Source of the DNA: Dipylidium caninum
Lineage: Eukaryota; Platyhelminthes; Cestoda; Cyclophyllidea; Dipylidiidae
Length of the DNA stretch: 64,000 nt
Direction: 5' to 3'
NCBI GenBank assembly: GCA_017562135.1
Contig: QEYB01001642.1
Coordinates: 682,001-746,000, forward strand
The notes beneath the pieces were generated by a model that saw nothing but the letters and a program-made list of their open reading frames with translations, had not been told where the DNA came from and did not search any database. This document shows positions 12,463-24,451 of the stretch, one piece after another. The translations under genes and the position numbers were made by a program. The first letter of the stretch is position 1, and every line of letters starts with the position of its first letter.

Positions 12463-13959
12463 TTCGGCCTTGAAATAAGAAACGACGCTAACAAAAGTAA
12501 ATGGTAAAACGGAGTTGTAAAACACAACACAAGGCGTTATATTTCAAAGGCGATAATAAAAGCGCAGAAGCATTAAAAAAACTTACATAAAAACATTTCA
12601 AAGTCGAAATTAGGGAATGCGAACAAGTTCATACTCAAAAATCGCCAGATATGAAATGCAAATGAATATTTATAACGTGATTTTATATTGAACGGAAAGG
12701 TAACCACAGTATTTCTCTTTCATTCTTCGTACGATGCAGACTTTACTTTTCCAATTAGGCAAGTGGTTGACAGAAATTTGGTACTTATCCATATCTATAT
12801 CCATATAAAAAATTTTCGACAGTAAATGTCCTCCCACATGCACATTCATTAATGACATCATATGCCTCGCAGCAAGACATATCCTTGCCCTCTTTTATTC
12901 AAAGAACCCTCTTGTAGCAAACATACGCCCAAATAATATCATGGTCGATATTCTTCATCGGAATGCATTCACAGTAGTTGCAAACCTCATCCGTTCGAAA
13001 CATTTTCTATGAAATTTGGAGCCGTGTAGTTTGCTATATGATTAGTTCTCCAAATCGATCTTTTTAATAAACAACATTGGCGTTTTGAACGGATTTGAAA
13101 TTTTGGACTTTGTGGAATGATTATGCGCAAACACTATATTACTTATTCTTGTTTCTATGAGCAAGGTAGCCTCACATAAATACGGAGGAGTGTAGCATAA
13201 ACGAATCTAAATGCCACTATACACATAAATTAATGGCCAAGTTCACTACTTGGTTTACCAAAGCAAGTACCATCTGTCTAGAGCTTGAATGCGACAAGCA
13301 TCCCAAGTACGTATCTGCATTAACTCACCCTCAAAATGTCACAGCTGTTCAGGGTGTATATGGGTGCGGGTAGTGGTTAATTGGTGTAAAGATCAGTCCG
13401 CTAGCATAATCCTGTGTTATTTTGTTTTCTCTGAGTATTACTAGCGTTTGTTTAGTGAAAAACGTACAGACCGCTTACCACCCGAAATTTGACTCGTCGA
13501 ATCATCTGGCCACATTTTCCTTCAATCTTAACTAATTCACCTAATTTAGAAGCCGCAAGCACCAAAATCATAATGAATTTTCAGGGACAAGTTGATGTAT
13601 TGAAGCCGTAATTAACTATTGCGCTATTCCAGCCGTGAGCAATTGTTTTACTCTATTGTACTTGTGCGCGTCTTCAAATAGGCTATTAACTCCGATTTCC
13701 CTCCGGCCTCTATAAAGGTTAGTCGGCCGCATGTTTTACTTACGAGTAATGCCTAAACAGTCAGTAAGATCCCATACCTATTTCGCATTTGTGGCTTTTG
13801 TGATTTTCATCTACCCTATACACAAATTGAAGATGTTACCAATTTTCTTTGCGCGGTCTCATCCCTTATTTTTGTCGATAAATAGTTTTTATGCCACCTT
13901 TTAAGTGTTTATATTTTTTAGGGACGTCTAGTGTACTCTTCAATACTCTTATCATATGT
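12463..13959. promoter_or_regulatory. Divergent intergenic region between SMPD2 and NudE genes
   Basis: About 1.5 kb separates the start codon of the sphingomyelinase gene (minus) and that of the NudE gene (plus), so both promoters should be here. I see no long conserved frame. Short ORFs such as the one at 12670-12861 (minus) have no recognisable motif. No clear TATA box or Inr can be assigned by eye. Confidence 0.4.
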
Positions 13960-16900
13960 ATGGACCCCACCAGCGTGAAAGACGTGAACTATTGGCGTAA
14001 AAAGGCAGAAGAATATAAGCGATTGTCTGGTTCTCGTTTCTTCATTCTTATTGTGTAGATGGGAGGAAGAAAAGGAGGAATTTAAGGAATTTCAGTACAA
14101 CTCTAAAGAACTAGAAACAGAACTTGAAACTCAGTTAGATTTATTGGAAAAGAATAATGCAGATCTTCAAGCCAAAGTTGAACGCTTATCGATCGAGTCC
14201 GAATCCATTTGTGTACGTATGATTGTACTTTACCCATTGGCAATAATTCACGTAAAAATGTAGCCCCATTGAACCCTTTATGCTCTCCATCTAAATTTAT
14301 TCATTGATGTAGGAGAAACATGATACCCTCGTCGGCAAACTGAATAGACAGGTTACTAACCTCCAGGATGAGGTGAACGGTCTTAAACTCGAAGTGCTTC
14401 AACAGAAACAATATATTCGTCAATTAGAACAAGTTAACGACGATCTCGAACGATCAAACCGAAATGCTTTAGCGTCGGTTGAAGATATCGAAGATCGCCT
14501 CAATCAAGTCTTGGAAAAAAACGCTCTTCTCGAAGTGGAACTTTATGAGAAGGAGGAACTAAATATTCGTGTTCAGAGACTGAAAGATGAAGTTAGGGGT
14601 AATGCTTTTGCATTAAATATATCACTTTTTTCCCTCGTATCTGTTCTTTTATCGGGCGTTTGTCTTATTGTTCATCTTAATTAGTATCCTTGCTACTAAA
14701 ACTTGCCCAAGTTACGTAATTCTGTTTTAATTCATGGTCTTTCGCCCTTTTTTAGACTTGAATCAAGAGCTCAATTACCGATCTCGAGTCCATATATCCT
14801 CTGAGAATAATTTTTCATCACAGGTTTCGGTTGATCAAGCTACGCGAGGTAATACATCACCTTTTTTCAGTCTTCTTTATGCATTGTCCTTCTTTTATCG
14901 ATATATGATATATTTGCTTTATATCCACTTTGCAGACGTCAATAAGGTTTTTTTCCACCACTTTTAGTAAAATTCAGCAATCTAGTTGTTAATTTAAATT
15001 TTGCTCCTTCACGTGCGTATGGCTAAAGCGTCTTGGTGCGTAATTTACCTTTATGTTAGTACATATATCTTAATGTATTTTATCATGAGACACTAGTGTA
15101 TCTTCGGTGAGTACATTTGCAGTTTCTTCATGCGAATACAGCAATTGTTTTTTGTTATATTTGTCGCTTCTCTTAAGCTATCTCGATTATTTGTCTAATC
15201 AGGTATTTGAATCAAACGTTAATTTCACATCTTCCTTAATGAGTTTTGACTCTAATAGGATGTTTCAACACCATTCGCCCACGTAGTAGTTACCTGTATG
15301 TGCCAATTTTTGTTGGCACTAGCGTGAAAACCTATCAACTCAATATTGCTTAACCGTGGGTCACCGATTTTCCAACCTTGACTTGTGCTTTTTTTGATTG
15401 CCATGAGTGCCTCACTGATGTGAACGTCCGATAATTCTTTATCGCTTGAATACCTGGAGTCGACACCACTCGCTGTTTTTTACATTATCAGACACATCTG
15501 ACGCTTCAATGCAGACGGAGGGTGGCAGAACCCCCTCCTTTGCCACTACCCGACCTCTCACTCCTTCCACACGAATCGCTGCTCTCAACCTCGTGGGGGA
15601 TCTCCTTCAGAAAGTCTCGGTATGTGCTCCAGCATTTTCCACAAGTAAAGTTAACTCGTTCGCCTTATACGTCGGTTTACCGAGTAATATCGAGTGAGAA
15701 CGTATTGGTAACTACTTTTATCATGCTCTATCTGTATCGAATAATTCGCCCTAGGAAATTCCACATTGCAAATGCTTTAGTCCTGCATCATGTTGTTTGG
15801 CTACTTCCCTCTGACCATTACAATTGTTTGTTTAACAAATTTTATGACAACATCTTTACTAATTGACGAGTAATTAGTTTTTCCCAAATATGTCTTAATT
15901 TACCCTCAGCATTTGTAATTTGTGAGGCAAAAATTAATGCATTGCCGACTGACGCATGAGTCATTGCGCCTATCGACGCGAATGGACGTTTGCTTGCACT
16001 ACGATTGCCTGCGCAGGCTCCTGTCATCGGGGTTTTTTCTTCCATTGAATGGAAAAGACCACCTCCGCCATAATGTATGCCTGAAGTTTGTCGCATTTGT
16101 TTGATTTGAGCTAGTACATGAGCTCTTTACCTCAAACACATGGCTATGTCCGCTCTCATCTATATTTACTACGTTAATGAACATAAATCACTTTCTCACC
16201 ACCGGGTTCTTTTCTATTCTTCACTGGCGCATGAGGCTTGAATTTGCGACACGCAACTATTCTGCATCTTTATTTTTGAAATACAGGTTTCTTTCAACAA
16301 CAAAGTTTGACAGGCATAGATCAATGGGTTTTTCGATATCCCCTTAGGAAAATTTCCGATTACGGTACCATTTTTCACACACATTGGCTTAATGGTCTGG
16401 TTCTCGAAAACAGTAGTCCCAAGAACATTACATCGCTTGCGAGTTATCAATTTCGAGGCGTGTCATGCGTATATTTTTCTTGTATGATCACTTCTTCCAA
16501 AGTTCCACACTGTTACATATATTGACAGCTTTTTTTCTTGTTCCTTGACTGATGATCAATGAGATGGGCGTTTCAAGTTTTAAATGCTCGTAATACCCAA
16601 GTGAACGAATGTATAGGTGCTCTGCAGCCTACATCAGCCCAAATTTATGTCGATTTAGTGGTTTTTCGGCAATACAATCCTTATTCGGTTGTTAATTTGT
16701 TTGTTTGTATTGTTTATAAGATTAAATTTCAGTCTACCTGCGCTCACTATATTGAAGATTGAATTGGTATACATGAGTCCATTTTCAAAGTGAGGGGGAA
16801 GAATCCGTTTTGATTCAGTCATATTGTTTTTTTGCAAGTGGTCTTTCCCTCGACCGATAGCATGATGCATGCACGCGGTTGTCTGACTTCGAGTGCTTGT

Positions 16901-17144
16901 TTTCTGCGTGAGAAAATTGTTTTAACTTATATATCCCCCATGGACCTTTCCCGTCACATCCCTTAGTGAAGACTAAATAGCATTACAGCCGTATGCTCTG
17001 TTGAATAATTCATCCGTTCGGTTTCAGCAACTGGAGGCGAATTTTGCAAACGTTTGCCGCTGCTACGATGTGGCGCCATCGAAGATCGCGAAACTCAACG
17101 ACCAGCAAACCAATCCAACTCCGGCAACCAATGGCGCCTCATAA
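13960..17144 (+). CDS. NDE1: NudE/NDEL1 nuclear distribution protein (dynein regulator)
   Basis: NudE-family protein that binds LIS1 and cytoplasmic dynein and acts in nuclear migration, centrosome function and retrograde transport. Six exons: 13960-14024, 14059-14212, 14313-14598, 14756-14848, 15492-15619, 17028-17144; all phases match, giving 280 aa. The first intron is only 34 nt. The N-terminal coiled coil carries the family core: NYWRKKAEEYKRL, ELETELETQLDLLEKNN, YIRQLEQVNDDLERS, EDIEDRLNQVLEKNALLEVE and VQRLKDEVRDLNQEL. A later conserved block reads RPLTPSTRIAALNLVGDLLQ, the NDE1/NDEL1 C-terminal signature. The protein stops soon after QLEANFANVCRCYDVAPSK, so its tail is shorter than in vertebrates (about 335-345 aa). 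Intron 5 (15620-17027) is 1.4 kb and shows no recognisable content. Whether to call it NDE1 or NDEL1 is arbitrary for an invertebrate single copy. Confidence 0.9.
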
Positions 17145-17237
17145 TGCCAATAGCTCGGCCTCACAGACATTGCAAGTAATCGTACATCTCATTAAAAGTA
17201 CAACTTTATCATATTTTTACGACCACTATAAGGCTTA

Positions 17238-17243
17238 AATAAA
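17238..17243 (+). terminator. Polyadenylation signal of the NudE gene
   Basis: AATAAA lies 94 nt after the NudE stop codon, in the expected position and orientation. The convergent Fcf2-domain gene has its own signal about 350 bp to the right. Confidence 0.55.
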
Positions 17244-17589
17244 CATTTCCGTAAGAGTTCACCTCATGAGCATCGTCCTCTCCTCTTTACAACTACAAAA
17301 TGTGAAATAATTTATAGGTTTTTAAAGTGTTCATTTTAGTTATATTCATCAATTCCGAAAAATATCGCAGATTAAAATCTCTTTCAACCATCATCATCCC
17401 ATTTTTAAATCACTTGCCTTAGGAATTATTCCTCGACCACGTGTAAATGTCGTCCCCAAGGGTGTCAAGGCTGGACTAAATTGTACTTCACAATGCCATC
17501 TGTTCAATTACCCCGTCTTTGCCCGCGCACCAAGCCTCTGATATCATAAGTTATTAAAATTAAAAACAATGAAATATTCTTCTGTCGTT

Positions 17590-17595
17590 TTTATT
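17590..17595 (-). terminator. Polyadenylation signal of the Fcf2-domain gene
   Basis: The minus strand reads AATAAA here, about 59 nt past the stop codon of the Fcf2-domain gene. The two convergent genes therefore end within roughly 350-500 bp of each other. Confidence 0.5.
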
Positions 17596-17653
17596 TTTTA
17601 AAAAATAGGAAATTGAAGGAGTTTATTACACCTAGTTACTGAAAAATCCACTT

Positions 17654-18917
17654 CTATTTACAATCGTAATGCCCTTTAAGTTCAATAGTATTTGACTTGC
17701 TTCTCTTTTGCTGTTTTTTCTTGCGAAGAAATGCAGCACGCAACTCTTGTTTTCCCTTTTGTAATGCGGTGTATTGACGACGTTGTTTTCTACAACAAAG
17801 AAGTTCATTTAGAATTGAAATGCTATTCTGGAAAAAGTGTTTTAATGGGTTTAAAACGGATTTTTGAATGATACAGTCACCATCGACAAAATTTGAGCTT
17901 ACCTCATATACTCTGCATTAGCCAGAAGTTCATCAACCAAATTCTTTCTACGTTGTTTACGCGCAATGCGGTCGTGAAATGAGGCGGGATCATCCACAAC
18001 AGTACCCACCTGAAAAAAGTCGATTGATGGTATAATTTGCAGCAAACCTGGAAGTGGGACTTTTTACCATCAGGTTTACGAGAATGCAAAGCGGGAAAGA
18101 GGATGTCTCTTTTCGCGATAATTTCAAGGTCTTCTTTGTTTTCTTGAGAAAAGTCGCCCCGTGGCAAATCAAACCATTTCGATAATTTCACTGTTTTTTG
18201 TGCCTAAGAAAAATTAAGAAGCAGAACATCGATTTGTACTTTGCGGTCGCGTTGGACCTCGCGTGTTGACCGAGTTGGCGGAACGGATTTGGCATAATAA
18301 AGACTCTAAAACAAAAGTCTTGATACGAAAAAGAACTTACGGTTGCTCCGGGGGTTAGGGCGTCTCCGTTCTCTGAGGAATGAGCCTTGCGTTCCTCGTT
18401 TTTGACATCACAAAGCAGGCCAAGCCGGGTCCAAATCTGCTTCTCTAATTCCGCTGAAAGGCATTTATTCTTCCTGATCTTAAAGGGGTTCTTAAGGAGA
18501 GAGGAGGGGATGGGATTGTCCTTGAGATATTCGGAAGAACAATCTTTCAAAGGCACTGGAGGTTTCCACCTGAGAATCGCAAGAAGTGGCGAAGATTAGA
18601 GGTTGAGCCCAAGTCGCATTTTTCAAAGTTGCACCAATTAAGTTTCGAGCAGAAGTATTGTACACGAAAAGTGGGCAGTAAAGCGCGAAGAGTATTGTGG
18701 TATGAAACCATTCTTTTGGTTTGAATCTCGGGGTCATCAGAACGAGTCAAAAGTTTTTAAGACAAAGTATTGTGGTTTAATAAACAGTGCGATGAAATAG
18801 CACACTTATGCTTAAGACAGAGTGATATACAAAAGAATGACAGGACGAGATGTATGTTGTGAATACTTACAGACTTTGGTTGTTTAGCAGTAAGACGTCT
18901 TCCTCTACGTCGGACAT
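17654..18917 (-). CDS. DNTTIP2: Fcf2-domain pre-rRNA processing protein (DNTTIP2/TdIF2-like)
   Basis: Nucleolar factor of the Fcf2/DNTTIP2 family; yeast Fcf2 is needed for early cleavages of 35S pre-rRNA in the small-subunit processome. Five exons: 18917-18871, 18569-18341, 18203-18048, 18009-17903, 17789-17654, all in phase, 224 aa. The Fcf2 domain spans about residues 96-200: KWFDLPRGDF, an acidic/basic helix, ALHSRKPDGKKSHFQVGTVV then DDPASFHDRI, RKNLVDELLANAEYMRRK, and a lysine-rich end (LRKKKQQKRS). The family pattern is WFD-P, K-DL, QVGT, a basic stretch and ELLAD. The N-terminal part (WKPPVPLKDC onward) is not conserved. Two introns are very short (38 nt at 18010-18047). Much shorter than vertebrate DNTTIP2 and closer in size to yeast Fcf2. 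Start chosen because MSDVEEDV is the only ATG joining in phase. Confidence 0.85.
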
Positions 18918-20070
18918 CTTGCCACAATAGCCTCACGTTTTGAATAACGCTCGGAATCCTGTAGGTTGATACACTTAGGTAGCGTACTGTTTAATTCAAT
19001 TGTCCTTGTGGCGAACATGGGAAATTTCGTAATTTCGAGTTATGAGGATTGGAAAATGGGTTCTTTCGCCGATGCAATTTATATTTAGAGGGGACTGGGA
19101 ATTTCTCTTAGATATTTTTCTTGGATGTCATTTACCAAGACTTATGAACAAAATCACCAAAACGGCGACATCTTTTTTATTACAATTAAAACGGCGACCC
19201 TCCTTTTCGGCGGGATGCATGGCCTACACTTTGAGCTTAATTAATTAACGTACGCTGAAATATTACTCGCCAATGAGGAAAATAACGTTGCCATTCCCAC
19301 GCGGGCCCGCTTTCTGTCAAGTTTGACACTATGTGGCTTGCCGAGCTATTCCAAGGAAGGAAACCAACCTCGCTATATCTCAGAGGTGAACATTTATAAT
19401 TTTGGCCTTTGAAGGAAATTTATTTTAAATATGCACATTAATGCAAATTGCGGAATCCTGTTATGCACGTTACGGACTCACGTATATGTTAATTAAAAAC
19501 TCATCTTTTTACAATACGGCAAAGCAAATAAAAGTTAGAGAATTTTAAATTCATTGTCAGCTTGTATACATGTTCGCCACAGACAGCGTTTTGGTAGCGG
19601 GTTAATTATATCTCCACTGTTATTTTAATCCCTTGAACTCCCATTGTTTTGTTTAAAATACTGGGGCTGCTGCACACATGTCCAGCGGGTGTGTGCTCTG
19701 TCCTTTCGAATATTTACATAACAGATACTATTATAACAATCTGTTTCTCATTTGTTTTATCTACCTTCTCTTCTGGTGTACTTTTGTCTTCCTTATTGAA
19801 CATCATACTTGCTAATATTTAAAATCTTTAATATTATTTAAGCGAAATAATTGCCGTGATTTTGCTGCGTTTCTTTTTTTGCTTTCCCGTTGTGTTGTCT
19901 TAAATCCTTTTTTAGTCTTCGCTCAGTGCCACGCGATGTCTGGTTGTCTCGGCGAGCTCGTGGTGAGAGGTGTGTCTCTTTAACTTACCCCAATTTTGTG
20001 GGTATATCTAAGCAAGTCTCAGTTTATCCACATAATTCCTCTTGTGATGAATCTTACCATCTTTTCTCCT
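18918..20070. promoter_or_regulatory. Divergent intergenic region between Fcf2-domain and dCMP deaminase genes
   Basis: The two start codons face away from each other across about 1.15 kb. No conserved coding block is seen. Position 19890-19970 carries a splice-acceptor-like poly-pyrimidine run followed by ATG TCT GGT, but this mini-frame does not join the deaminase exon in phase. Confidence 0.4.
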
Positions 20071-20900
20071 ATGATGACGTTTCATCTAACTCATGGTCTT
20101 TTAGAAGATCTGAGACATTTTGAACCGGAAAAACAGTCTAAACGCCTTGACTATCTTCAGTGGGATGAATATTTTATGTCCCTTGCCTTTTTGTCTGCTA
20201 TGCGAAGTAAAGACCCTGTCACTCAAGTACGTTTGGTGTCTTTTCCTATGCTACTTCATTCATTTTTACTTTACGTGATTCTCGTCGTACGTACTTAGTC
20301 TAATCACATTCATGTTGGTTTAGGCGTTTGTCTAGTGTTTTCCGAGACGATACAGTGCCTTATTACTTTACTGCAAGATAGAATGCAACTATTTCACATT
20401 TTTAAGGTTGGGGCTTGTATAGTCGACACGAAGAATAAAATCGTCTCAATGGGTTACAACGGAATGCCCTTTGGACTATCTGATGACGAATTGCCATGGT
20501 CAAAAGGTCACGACAATCCATTGCAAAATAAAAAATTGTTTGGTAGTTTCACTAATTTTTCTTACTATCCGTCCCTAGTGTGTCATGCGGAGCTGAATGC
20601 CGTGCTTAACAAGAATGCCTCCAACGTCGATGGATGCAAGATTTATACCACATTCTTTCCATGTCATGAGTGCGCAAAAGTTATCATTCAATCTGGGATT
20701 AAAGAAGTCATATATTTTGATGACATAAAGGCAAACACGGTCTCCGATGATGCCTCCAAAATATTATTCATTAAAGCCAACGTGAAGCTAACGTAAGCCT
20801 CCCTTTCGTCCCTTTGACCTTCAATGGTAACTAAATACCTATTTTCGATTTCAGTCCCTTCAAGCGAACTAACCGGAAAATAATCATCGATCTCAGCTGA
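20071..20900 (+). CDS. DCTD: Deoxycytidylate (dCMP) deaminase
   Basis: Zinc enzyme converting dCMP to dUMP, feeding thymidylate synthesis in the cytosol. Exons 20071-20226, 20407-20542, 20579-20792 and 20855-20900 give about 183 aa (human about 178). Landmarks: [55 protein letters not shown] (zinc ligand H100, proton shuttle E102), FFPCHECAK (zinc ligands C126, C129), then [12 protein letters not shown] and the C-terminal [12 protein letters not shown]. The 36-nt segment 20543-20578 begins GTAG, ends CTAG and has no stop in frame; removing it restores the exact family spacing before VCHAE. The start is uncertain: in-frame ATGs at 20047, 20071 and 20074 exist and the first residues are not conserved. 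Confidence 0.9.
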
Positions 20901-21819
20901 ATCCATCACATTATGCATGAGACTATCGGCAGATCTTTTATTAACGCAAGAAAATACAATTTGACATTTGGTTCTTTGAGCTTTGCTTTCCTTCCCTTCA
21001 GCGTGTGTCTGTTTCAGTCGTGGATGTATCCACGATAACGGTATTCCATCGGGTTATTTTCTTACATCTTTTACCGTGGTAGGCGGTTGATTAATATCAG
21101 CACTCTAACCAAAAACAATGTTTACGCCTCTTTTTTCACAATTGGTTACATCTCACCTTTGGGTTGTTTGAAATGTCTGAATTTCTCAAGACCCCATTTA
21201 TCTAGTGCTCTGGGTTCGCACACATTGAGCTGCTAAAAATATAGTCCGGATCTCGAGACAAAGGACCATTTTTACCCTGTGGTTTAACCAACCAAAGAAA
21301 TATCATTGCGAAATTCTGGTAGGCTATGCATTGTGGACATCTACCGTCTTGGCTATCACAAGACACTCAACGGACTCGGGGTGTCAAGGTGAGAATGCAG
21401 ACGAAAATGCGACGACCGACTTTGGTTTGACTATGCCAGACTAAAAATTAAGTCAAGCAGTGAAAATAGGTCTGATTTCCACCTGTATTACATAAACGCA
21501 CAAAAGAGTCTGGTCATTTTGACAAAGTATTTGTACTAGGCTTGCATCTGCATGCTAAACAGCACGCGGTTTAAGCAATCAACTAATAATCGGTAGCCAA
21601 AAAGTGAGTCTTCCTCTAGTCGTCAAGCGTAGGTCATGGTTACGGAACAGATGGTGAACTGTAAATGTGCCCTCTACTCGGTTACCGCTTGGCAAGTCAA
21701 CGGGACACCGTCCGGATCTAAACAATGGATAGCCAATAAGTATTGGGCCTAAAGTAAATAGGCCCGGAAAAAATTTATCCATGGGCCATATCCAGTATGT
21801 CCACACAATAATGCGTACC
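20901..21819. other. Convergent intergenic region, no gene seen
   Basis: This lies between the stop codons of dCMP deaminase (plus) and PRMT7 (minus) and should hold both 3' UTRs. The frame at 21579-21872 (minus) only extends the last PRMT7 exon and has no separate motif. Confidence 0.45.
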
Positions 21820-24451
21820 TCAAACAAGGCTAAATCGAAAAATTGGTTCTCCTGCATAAAAATCAAAATCACTTTCGACTTTCAAAGCGCGGGCATGTTT
21901 TTGCAGTTCTACTTGCTCCTTTAGATGACTGTTTATGAAAAAAACTCCAGAGTGAGGTCCCGTGTTGCACCACTCCACTTCTTGGTTCAATTTGACAGGT
22001 TCAATTGGTCCCCCCACCGACCGCCACGTTCCGTCGGACATCCGCCATTCTGCCCACAACGCTACTGCATTGATTGATGTCGAGCCTTCAAGAGTTGTGG
22101 TAGTGGAAAGCGGAAGGATGTGGATCTGTGAAGTTTTTTAGAGGAGGAATTAGAGACGCCAGGATCATTAATGAGGGCGGGTGGATCATTTAAGCACATC
22201 TCAAAGGCGAGGTGTGCTTCGGACCGGGCCTTGCCCGCATACTCCCACAGTGGGTGCGGCTCCACCGGCGCATCGGTCTTAGCTGCTGCGGCCGTAATCA
22301 TGTCGTCGAAAAGACGTAAATCGAAGCCCTCACAGTCCGCCCCAACGGGTGAGCGGATTTTCCAAAGGTGTTCAAACTCCATGGCTACTGCCCAAACACG
22401 CAGGCATGTGGGCGTTAGCAGTTGACAGGAAGTGTGAGGCAAGCGCTGTTTAATTTCTCCGTAAACATACCAAAAGTGAAGTGAGTTCCACGGAAGTAGG
22501 GCGGTTGTAAAAAATGGCTCCGAGACTACGCATATTTCAACAAAGCGTAGATGAATTTGCGACAAAATTTTCAAGAGAAATGAGTAAATTGTCCATATTC
22601 TCTTCGAGTTTAATGTTGACACAGGCATTGCGGTATACTGGCTCCATTATCTTTAAAGACATTGGAGATGTGTCCAGATGAAAGATTGTAGTTGACTCTG
22701 AAGACAGCAAGTTGTGGAGTTGAAGAGGAAGAAAAGTAGCATCGGTAACTACTACGAGCGCCACAGAGGGAGAACGAAGAGCAGAAACTTGATCGATGAT
22801 GGATTTAGCTAAGTTAAACGTATCCCGTCGAAAATCGAGACGATTAAGTTGTGCGAAGCGGAAGCGAGGCCAGGCAAGATGTGTGAGGCAATGGCAGAAG
22901 ATCGGCAGCTGATCAATATGAGGATTAGAGGCGATGCAAACATCAAAGCGCATAGAGAAATCATCGTGTACGAAGTCGACAAGGAGGGCCTGGCCCGCGG
23001 ATACGGTAAGGGGGCAGTGCGGAGGGAAGTAGACTGCCTGCATCCAATGCTCTCGCCACGTTGGAGTAACACGCGGATCGCCAGAAATACAACAAATTTC
23101 TGTATTCTGTGGAGCTGTACTGATTGGGGGTATATGATCGGAGGGCTCCATATGTAGTTCCCACCACACGACCACAGCGTGCACTGTCCCATCGCAACGA
23201 GCAGTTATCGGCTCCCCATCAATTTCTTATAAAAAAGGACAGCGAAATTAGCTAGACTAAATAACATATAGTTCGTAGAAAAAAGTGAAAAGATTCACCC
23301 AATAACTTATATTAATAATATAAGGAGTTAGGGTTACCCATGCAAAATATGACTGCACCCCTATCGAGCTCCAGTAGAAAATTTCAACAATTTGAAAATA
23401 GGAAACTGATAAAATGCTTAGATTCATCAATCTAAATAAAGTAGGCACTTAAAAAGAAATACAAAAAAAACGCGAAACAAATTTAAAAATTTTAAAAAAG
23501 CACGCATTTCGCGAAAAAAACATTACAAAATTTACCCCTTATCCTTTTCGCCTCTTCTAACTTCAAATTGGAGGAAGGTGGGGCGAATTTGAATTCGTGA
23601 AACATTAGAGGCTTTTCAAGGAGGCAGCGAATCGCACGGCTACCCTTATCCATTATAATGGACTCATCGTGGGTGAAGTGGAGACGTGAGGCTTGCAGAT
23701 CAAAGACAACAGGAGAACCGTGGCAGTGAAGCATGTCCTCAGTGGGAAAACAAAAACCACCTTCGAAGCGCTCAATCCGGTTATGCGACCAAAGGAACGG
23801 CGATTCTACAATCTAATACCCTCACTAAAACAGATGCTTTTAAAAACAAAATTTTTTTAAGTTCGGGCATACTTGCATGTACATTTTAGCTTTGCAGGGG
23901 ATAAGGACAGCGTCCGAGGTAAGAAGATTATCAATAGCATGGCGATAGGTCTTCAAGGCCCCCTCCCCAATGAGTTCAGTATCAAAAAGCTCGGCGACAA
24001 GAACGTTGGCTTTTCGCACCATATCCTCGCCTATAACAAGATCTGTGGAATGCTTGTGGACCAGCTTCACCCTATCCTTCAAACCGTTTGCTTCGAGAAT
24101 CCGTTGAGCACAACTGGCAACAGGACCGAAGGCTTCACATGCGACGACAGAATCAGCGCCGACGCTCGCTGCCATCATGGAGAGAAGACCTGTGCCGCTT
24201 CCAATGTCAAGAACATGAACATCCCGTCCAGCCGTTTTCATCCTCTGGATGACGTGACGTAGTGCCTGATAATAGCGACGATTGCGATCATGATCGTGTA
24301 GCATATCTGCGTAAGCAGATTGAGCTGTCTCTTGCTCGAAATCATAATCATCGTCAAAGTAAGTCCATTGAATCATACCAGTTATCGGATTGGATTGAGA
24401 AACGAAAGTGCTGAGAGTCTGCTTTGAAGGTCCATACATGCTTTTAGTCAT
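21820..24451 (-). CDS. PRMT7: Protein arginine N-methyltransferase 7
   Basis: Type III arginine methyltransferase (monomethylarginine) with two tandem methyltransferase units. Exons: 24451-23873, 23812-23536, 23225-22158, 22125-21820; the last intron is 32 nt. First unit: [23 protein letters not shown] motif [12 protein letters not shown] (about 80-91), E106, and the double-E loop [11 protein letters not shown] (E154, E163). Second unit: [67 protein letters not shown] and [17 protein letters not shown]. Predicted length about 742 aa (human 692). In exon 3 the frame slips by one base somewhere around 22545-22600: the upstream frame carries [11 protein letters not shown] and the downstream one [11 protein letters not shown]. 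No plausible intron keeps the conserved strand, so this is a lesion or a consensus error. The start may be this ATG or the one 12 nt inside. Confidence 0.9.

Noticed and set aside
19930..19962. Upstream first exon of dCMP deaminase starting ATG TCT GGT
   Set aside because: Its GT donors do not join the next exon in phase; would give an immediate stop.
22545..22600. 46-nt or 97-nt intron to explain the PRMT7 frame slip
   Set aside because: Both would delete the conserved strand before SEPFFTT, and the acceptors lack pyrimidine tracts.
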